From Xanthomonas theicola (GTDB lineage Bacteria; Pseudomonadota; Gammaproteobacteria; Xanthomonadales; Xanthomonadaceae): 64,000 nt of DNA. Below are positions 59,601-64,000 of the stretch, in pieces. Each line of letters opens with the position of its first letter. Within the stretch, counting starts at the first letter, position 1. The position numbers were made by a program, and so were the translations under genes. The DNA lies in NCBI RefSeq assembly GCF_014236795.1, contig NZ_CP049017.1:3326001-3390000 (forward strand). The letters are read 5' to 3'. Below the pieces are notes generated by a model. That model saw only the letters and a list, made by a program, of their open reading frames with translations, ran no database searches and was not told where the DNA came from.

Positions 59601-60965
59601 CTACAGGATGTAGCGGCTCAGGTCCGGATCCCGCACCAACTCGCCCAGGTGCGCATCGACGTACGCGGCGTCGACGGCGACGCGCTGCCCGTCGCGGTCC
59701 GGCGCCTCGAAGCTCAGCGTGTCGAGCAGGCGCTCGAGCACGGTGTGCAGGCGCCGCGCGCCGATGTTCTCCTGGCGCTCGTTGACCAGGAACGCGATCT
59801 CGGCGAGGCGGTCGATCGCATCGTCGGTGAAACTCAGGGTCACCCCTTCGGTCAGCAGCAGCGCTTCGTACTGCTTGCTCAGCGCCGCCTTCGGCTCGGT
59901 GAGGATGCGGATGAAATCGTCCTTGGACAGCGCCGACAGCTCGACCCGGATCGGGAAGCGGCCCTGCAGTTCCGGGATCAGGTCGCTGGGCTTGGCCAGA
60001 TGAAACGCGCCGGAGGCGATGAACAGGATGTGGTCGGTCTTGACCGTGCCGTACTTGGTGCTGACGTTGGAACCTTCGACCAGCGGCAGCAGGTCGCGCT
60101 GCACGCCCTCGCGCGAGACATCGCCTCCGCCGACGTTGTCGCCGCGCTTGGCGACCTTGTCGATCTCGTCGATGAACACGATGCCGTGCTGCTCGCAGGC
60201 CTCGATCGCCGCGGCGCGCACCTCGTCCTCGTTGACCAGCTTGCCGGCCTCTTCCTCGATCAGCAGCGGCCGCGCCGCCTTGATCGCCAGCTTGCGCGTT
60301 TGCGCCTTGCCGCCGCCCAGGTTGGAGAACATCTGCCGCAGTTGCTGGCCCATTTCCTCCATGCCCGGCGGGGTCATGATGTCCATGTTGACGTTGACCG
60401 CCAGGTCCAGCTCGATCTCGCGCTCGTCCAGCTCGCCGGCACGCAGCATGCGCCGGAACTTGCTGCGGGTGTCGGTGTCCTGCGCCGAGGGCTCGTTGCG
60501 CGCGGCCTCCGGATCGAAGCCGATGCCGGCGCTGCGCCGCGGCAGCAGCGCGTCGAGAATGCGGTCCTCGGCGCGGTCCTCGGCCTGGGTGCGTACGCGC
60601 ACCTTGGCCTGCTCGCGGTACAGCTTGACCGCGGTGTCGGCCAGGTCGCGCACGATCTGCTCCACGTCCTTGCCGACGTAGCCGACCTCGGTGAAACGCG
60701 TGGCCTCGACCTTGACGAACGGCGCGTTGGCCAGCGTCGCCAGGCGCCGCGCGATCTCGGTCTTGCCGACCCCGGTGGGGCCGATCATCAGGATGTTCTT
60801 GGGCATCACTTCGTCGCGCAGCGCGTCGGGCAGCTGCATGCGCCGCCAGCGGTTGCGCAGCGCGATCGCCACCGCGCGCTTGGCGTCGTGCTGGCCGACG
60901 ATGTGGCGGTCCAGCTCCTGCACGATCTCGCGCGGGGTCATGGTGGAGGTGTCGGGATTGGGCAT
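59601..60965 (-). CDS. hslU: ATP-dependent unfoldase HslU of the HslUV protease
   Basis: A 454-residue AAA+ ATPase that unfolds substrates for the HslV peptidase in the cytoplasm. Walker A is [20 protein letters not shown], followed by a pore region with [15 protein letters not shown] large I-domain covers about 105-235, Walker B is [15 protein letters not shown], and sensor and arginine-finger blocks are [16 protein letters not shown] and [20 protein letters not shown]. The C-terminus DLSRYIL docks into HslV. ATG 60965 gives family length; ATG 60941 is possible. It lies about 100 bases downstream of hslV, across an AATCCCCAATCCC repeat. Confidence 0.96.
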   Translation of the reverse strand: MPNPDTSTMTPREIVQELDRHIVGQHDAKRAVAIALRNRWRRMQLPDALRDEVMPKNILMIGPTGVGKTEIARRLATLANAPFVKVEATRFTEVGYVGKDVEQIVRDLADTAVKLYREQAKVRVRTQAEDRAEDRILDALLPRRSAGIGFDPEAARNEPSAQDTDTRSKFRRMLRAGELDEREIELDLAVNVNMDIMTPPGMEEMGQQLRQMFSNLGGGKAQTRKLAIKAARPLLIEEEAGKLVNEDEVRAAAIEACEQHGIVFIDEIDKVAKRGDNVGGGDVSREGVQRDLLPLVEGSNVSTKYGTVKTDHILFIASGAFHLAKPSDLIPELQGRFPIRVELSALSKDDFIRILTEPKAALSKQYEALLLTEGVTLSFTDDAIDRLAEIAFLVNERQENIGARRLHTVLERLLDTLSFEAPDRDGQRVAVDAAYVDAHLGELVRDPDLSRYIL

Positions 60966-61065
60966 TGGGGATTCGGGATTGGTAGAAGCGGAATGGGAAC
61001 GATCGATGCGTGTCGGGGCACAGGGAAAGGAGCGCCTTGGCGAATCCCCAATCCCCAATCCCGAA

Positions 61066-61617
61066 TCACAGCTCCTCGACCACCACGTTGCGATTGGTGT
61101 AGATGCAGATGTCGCCGGCGATGTTCAGCGCTTCGACCGCGATGGTCTTGGCGTCGAGCGCAGTGTGGCCGAGCAGCGCGCGTGCGGCCGACAATGCGTA
61201 GGACCCGCCGGAGCCGATGGCGATGATGCCGTCCTCCGGTTCGATCACGTCGCCGGTGCCGCTGATGATCAGCGAGGTTTCCTTGTCGGCCACCGCCAGC
61301 AGCGCCTCGAGCTTGCCCAGGCGGCGTTCGGTGCGCCAATCCTTGGCCAGTTCCACCGCGGCGCGGGTCAGCTGGCCATGCTTTTCCAACTTGGCCTCGA
61401 ACAGTTCGAACAGGGTGAACGCGTCGGCAGCGGCACCGGCGAAACCGGCCAGCACCTGGCCGTCGCGGCCGAGGCGGCGCACCTTGCGCGCATTGCCCTT
61501 CATCACGGTATGGCCCAGCGTCACCTGGCCGTCGCCGGCGACGGCGACATGGCCATTGCGGCGCACCGACAGGATCGTGGTGGCGTGGAAAACGGTGGGA
61601 GTCTGACTGGGATCCAT
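61066..61617 (-). CDS. hslV: HslV peptidase subunit
   Basis: A 183-residue proteasome-like peptidase forming a double-ring dodecamer with HslU. Processing should expose the catalytic Thr in [13 protein letters not shown]. Other proteasome blocks are [39 protein letters not shown] and [20 protein letters not shown]. Start and length match the family. It follows xerC by 258 bases and precedes hslU. Confidence 0.97.
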   Translation of the reverse strand: MDPSQTPTVFHATTILSVRRNGHVAVAGDGQVTLGHTVMKGNARKVRRLGRDGQVLAGFAGAAADAFTLFELFEAKLEKHGQLTRAAVELAKDWRTERRLGKLEALLAVADKETSLIISGTGDVIEPEDGIIAIGSGGSYALSAARALLGHTALDAKTIAVEALNIAGDICIYTNRNVVVEEL

Positions 61618-61875
61618 GCGGCCTCCGGGACGATTGCTCAGGTGTGGGGGCAGGCCGCGACCCGTTCAAGCGCCGCCGGCCGGCCGCTCGCCGTTCGCAT
61701 GGATGCCCAAGGCCGCGCAGCGGTCCTCGTCCTGCGGCGGCGGCGGGTGCATGGCGCGCGCCAGCCATTGCCGCATTCAGAACGTCCACCGCGTGCCCGC
61801 GGCGGCGTCCGCGGCGCGGCCGACCGAAGGCAGCGCAGGCGCGGACCGGGCGGCGGTCCCGCGCCCGTTCAGGCG

Positions 61876-62856
61876 TCAGCGGTTGCGCTTGGCGCGCGGA
61901 TGCGCGGCGTCGTAGACCTTGGCCAAGTGCTGGAAATCCAGGTGGGTGTAGATCTGCGTGGTGGCGATGTCGGCGTGGCCGAGCAACTCCTGCACGCCGC
62001 GCAGGTCGCCGGAGGATTCGAGGATGTGGCTGGCGAAACTGTGCCGCAGCATGTGCGGATGCACATGCTTGAACAAGCCCTGGCGCGCGGCCAGCTGCTT
62101 GATCCGGATCTGCACCGCGCGCGCCCCGATCGGCGCGCCGCCGCGTCCCGGAAACACTGGCGCCGCGGCGGCGGCCGCGGTCTGCGCGTGCCATTCCAGC
62201 AACGCCTTGCGCGCATGCGCGCCGACCGGCACCAGGCGCTGCCGGTTGCCCTTGCCGAGCACGCGGACCAGGCCGCCGGCGACATCCAGATCGCGCCAGC
62301 GCAAGGCGCACAGCTCGCTCAGGCGCAGCCCGGAGGAATAGAACAGTTCCAGCAGCGCGCGGTCGCGCAGGCCCAGCGGCGCGTCGGTGGGGACCTCGAC
62401 CAGGCGCACCGCCTCATCCGCGTCCAGCACCTGCGGCAGCTTGCGCGGCGCCTTCGGCGCGCGCAGCGCGGCCGCCGGGCTGGCGCCGATGCGGCCATGC
62501 CGGAGCAACCACGCATAGAAACTGCGGCACGCCGACAGGCGTCGCTGCAGGCTCTTCGGCGACAGGCCGCGACGGTGCTCGGCCGCAATGAAACGGCGCA
62601 GCTGTTCGGCGCCGAGCGCCACTATCTCGCCGCCCGCGTTGTCCGCCGCCCAGGCCGACAACGCGCTCAGGTCGCGGCGGTACGCGTCGAGGGTATGCGC
62701 GGACATGCGCCGCTCGACCTGCAGGTAGTCCAGGAAACGGGACGCAGGACCCGGGACGCGGGACGCGGTTTCAACACCGGCGGCATCGACCGACGCGCCG
62801 GACTGCGCTTTTCGAGTCACACGTCCCGCGTCCCGCGTCCCGACCTTCGCGTTCAT
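61876..62856 (-). CDS. xerC: Tyrosine recombinase XerC, with a repeat-derived N-terminal extension
   Basis: The product resolves chromosome dimers at dif with XerD and is co-opted by integrating phages. A SAM-like core-binding domain (residues about 38-125) precedes the catalytic domain with Arg in FYSSGLRLSELCALRW, Lys in GKGNRQRLVPVG, His-x-x-Arg in HPHMLRHSFASHIL, His in LLGHADIATTQIYTH and the nucleophile Tyr in that same block. The first 35 or so residues are an unusual Arg/Gly/Val-rich leader encoded by an inverted repeat of GGGACGC units (62751-62843). The ATG overlaps the stop of the DUF484 gene by four bases (ATGA). Confidence 0.95.
   Translation of the reverse strand: MNAKVGTRDAGRVTRKAQSGASVDAAGVETASRVPGPASRFLDYLQVERRMSAHTLDAYRRDLSALSAWAADNAGGEIVALGAEQLRRFIAAEHRRGLSPKSLQRRLSACRSFYAWLLRHGRIGASPAAALRAPKAPRKLPQVLDADEAVRLVEVPTDAPLGLRDRALLELFYSSGLRLSELCALRWRDLDVAGGLVRVLGKGNRQRLVPVGAHARKALLEWHAQTAAAAAAPVFPGRGGAPIGARAVQIRIKQLAARQGLFKHVHPHMLRHSFASHILESSGDLRGVQELLGHADIATTQIYTHLDFQHLAKVYDAAHPRAKRNR
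62751..62843. repeat. GGGACGC inverted repeat within xerC
   Basis: CCGGGACGCGGGACGCGG (62751-62768) faces its inverse CGCGTCCCGCGTCCCG (within 62821-62843). The unit GGGACGCG recurs in both arms. The element is translated as the XerC leader. Confidence 0.75.
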
Positions 62857-63518
62857 CGTTGCAGCGCCACCGTCAGCGACTCGCCCATCATGCGCAGGAA
62901 CAAGGTACCCATGCCGGGATAGAAACGGTTCGGATCGCGGCTGCCGACCGCGATCAGGCCCAGGCCCGGCAGCGGCAGCAGGGCGCTGGACTGCACCTCT
63001 TCGACGCGGCCGGCGTACAGCAACGCCTGCTTTTCCGGCTGCAGGCGGCCGCAGATCGGCTCGCCGTCCTTCAGGCAGTCGCGGAACGGGGCCAGCTGCG
63101 GATCGTCCTGCGCCAGGATCTGCAGCCATCGCGCCTGTTCCAGCCCGGGCAGCGGCCGCAGCAGCACGATGCTGACCAGATCGCCCTGGAAATCCTCCTG
63201 CAGCGAGGCGGCCATCGCGCGCACGCTGTCGGCGGCGCTGGTCTGCCGCATCAGCGCCAGGGTCAATTGGTGGGTGCGCACCGCCAGGCGCTCGTTGACC
63301 TGGGCGTTGGCCGCCAGGTCCGACAGGCGCCGCGACAGTTCGCGGTTCTTGTCGCGCAGCACTTCCAGCTGGTAGCTCGCCAGCGACGCGGTCGGGCCGT
63401 CGTCGCGCGGTACCACCAGGGTCAGCGCCAGATCGGGAAACTGCTTCAGGAACGCCGGGTGGCGGCGCAGCCATGCGGCGATCTCGTGCGCGCCGATCTT
63501 TTCCTGGGTCTCGCTCAT
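62853..63518 (-). CDS. DUF484 family protein (GAF-like fold)
   Basis: A 221-residue protein of the DUF484 family, which has a GAF-like domain and is found between dapF and xerC in many gammaproteobacteria. A coiled segment [20 protein letters not shown] precedes the domain, which ends with [32 protein letters not shown] 63518 overlaps the dapF stop by four bases, and the stop overlaps the xerC ATG in the same way, so all three genes are translationally coupled. The function is unknown. Confidence 0.93.
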   Translation of the reverse strand: MSETQEKIGAHEIAAWLRRHPAFLKQFPDLALTLVVPRDDGPTASLASYQLEVLRDKNRELSRRLSDLAANAQVNERLAVRTHQLTLALMRQTSAADSVRAMAASLQEDFQGDLVSIVLLRPLPGLEQARWLQILAQDDPQLAPFRDCLKDGEPICGRLQPEKQALLYAGRVEEVQSSALLPLPGLGLIAVGSRDPNRFYPGMGTLFLRMMGESLTVALQR

Positions 63519-64000
63519 CGGATCCACTCCCCATCGAAAACGAACGCGGCCGGCCCGGACATCACCAACTGCGCCTGATCGTGCGGCCAGCGGATGCGCA
63601 GCGCGCCGCCGGGCAGCAACACGCGCACGTCGCGATCCACGCGGCCGCGCTGCATCAGCACCGCCGCGGCCGCGCAGGCGCCGCTGCCGCACGCCAGGGT
63701 CTCGCCGACGCCGCGCTCGTACACGCGCAGACGCAGCCGGCCGCGGTCGATCACCTGAGCGAAGCCGACGTTGACCGAATCGGGAAACGATGCGTGCTGC
63801 TGCAGCAGCGGCCCCAGCCGCTCGACCGGCGCCGCGTCGACCAGGCCCACTTCCAGCACCGCATGCGGATTGCCCATCGACACCGCGCCGAAGCGCACGC
63901 TCTCGCCCTGCAGCGGCAGCAGGTACTCGGCGCGCGCGTGCGGGAAGCCGACCAGCGGCACCTGCTGCGGGGCGAAGCGCGGCACGCCCATCGCCACCGC
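63515..64000 (-). CDS. dapF: Diaminopimelate epimerase, C-terminal part (cut by the window edge)
   Basis: The product interconverts LL- and meso-diaminopimelate for lysine and peptidoglycan synthesis. The second catalytic Cys is visible in [19 protein letters not shown]. The block [19 protein letters not shown] is typical, as is [20 protein letters not shown]. The N-terminal half with the first catalytic Cys lies outside the window. It leads the dapF-DUF484-xerC set, with an ATGA overlap to the next gene. Confidence 0.97.
   Translation of the reverse strand, partial: AVAMGVPRFAPQQVPLVGFPHARAEYLLPLQGESVRFGAVSMGNPHAVLEVGLVDAAPVERLGPLLQQHASFPDSVNVGFAQVIDRGRLRLRVYERGVGETLACGSGACAAAAVLMQRGRVDRDVRVLLPGGALRIRWPHDQAQLVMSGPAAFVFDGEWIR

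Overview
The window is GC-rich chromosomal DNA of a Xanthomonas-type gammaproteobacterium (Lysobacterales). This is inferred from gene content and order (dapF-DUF484-xerC-hslV-hslU, glyQ-small ORF-glyS, a Rep helicase divergent from tdk, FabV as enoyl reductase, a proline-rich 'transmembrane repetitive' protein) and from Xanthomonas-type REP hairpins and IS families. No rRNA, tRNA, CRISPR array or prophage was recognised.

Layout. 0-1.2 kb: dead IS3 transposase and a REP pair. 1.5-7 kb: envelope genes (S41 protease and EnvC-like murein-hydrolase activator on the minus strand; a secreted VNG-repeat protein and an M28 lipoprotein on the plus strand). 7.2-11.3 kb: decay zone with a frameshifted alcohol dehydrogenase, a DUF2892 remnant, a fragment of an ICE-type STY4528 gene, and an IS481 relic that cuts a P-loop ATPase gene. 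11.4-30.2 kb: mostly housekeeping genes (membrane protein, amidotransferase, GspE-type ATPase, glyQ/glyS, rep, tdk, opgD, mutM, fabV, an ICMT-type methyltransferase, lldR-lldD). 30.3-32.7 kb: MocR-type regulator divergent from a DMT exporter. 33.2-37.3 kb: a LysR gene cut by a nest of four insertion sequences, including an IS5 element sitting at the stop codon of an IS3 transposase. 37.5-42.8 kb: secreted proteins, membrane pyrophosphatase hppA, soluble ppa and an HDOD protein. 42.8-44.7 kb: IS graveyard. 44.8-52.3 kb: chemoreceptor, DUF2231-sugar dehydrogenase pair, IS1595 relic and M1 aminopeptidase. 52.3-54.3 kb: lower-GC island with a cytokinin-type isopentenyl transferase (ipt) and a tightly linked unknown gene. 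54.3-64 kb: ubiE, a cytosine-deaminase-like gene with an in-frame stop, a TonB receptor divergent from a DUF1624 membrane protein, then hslUV-xerC-DUF484-dapF, with dapF running off the end.

The strongest candidate for something new is the ipt operon at 52.5-53.8 kb. It has a complete set of adenylate isopentenyltransferase motifs of the Agrobacterium Tzs/Tmr type, low GC, and a 193-residue partner gene six bases upstream whose C-terminal half looks faintly like a CHAT/caspase-type fold. This suggests a horizontally acquired plant-hormone locus. Other notable points are REP-like DNA translated in frame inside glyS, a xerC leader made of an inverted repeat, an LldR-type operator centred on the regulator's own start codon, a nonsense codon in the zinc motif of the deaminase, and a long palindrome between the TonB receptor and the DUF1624 gene.
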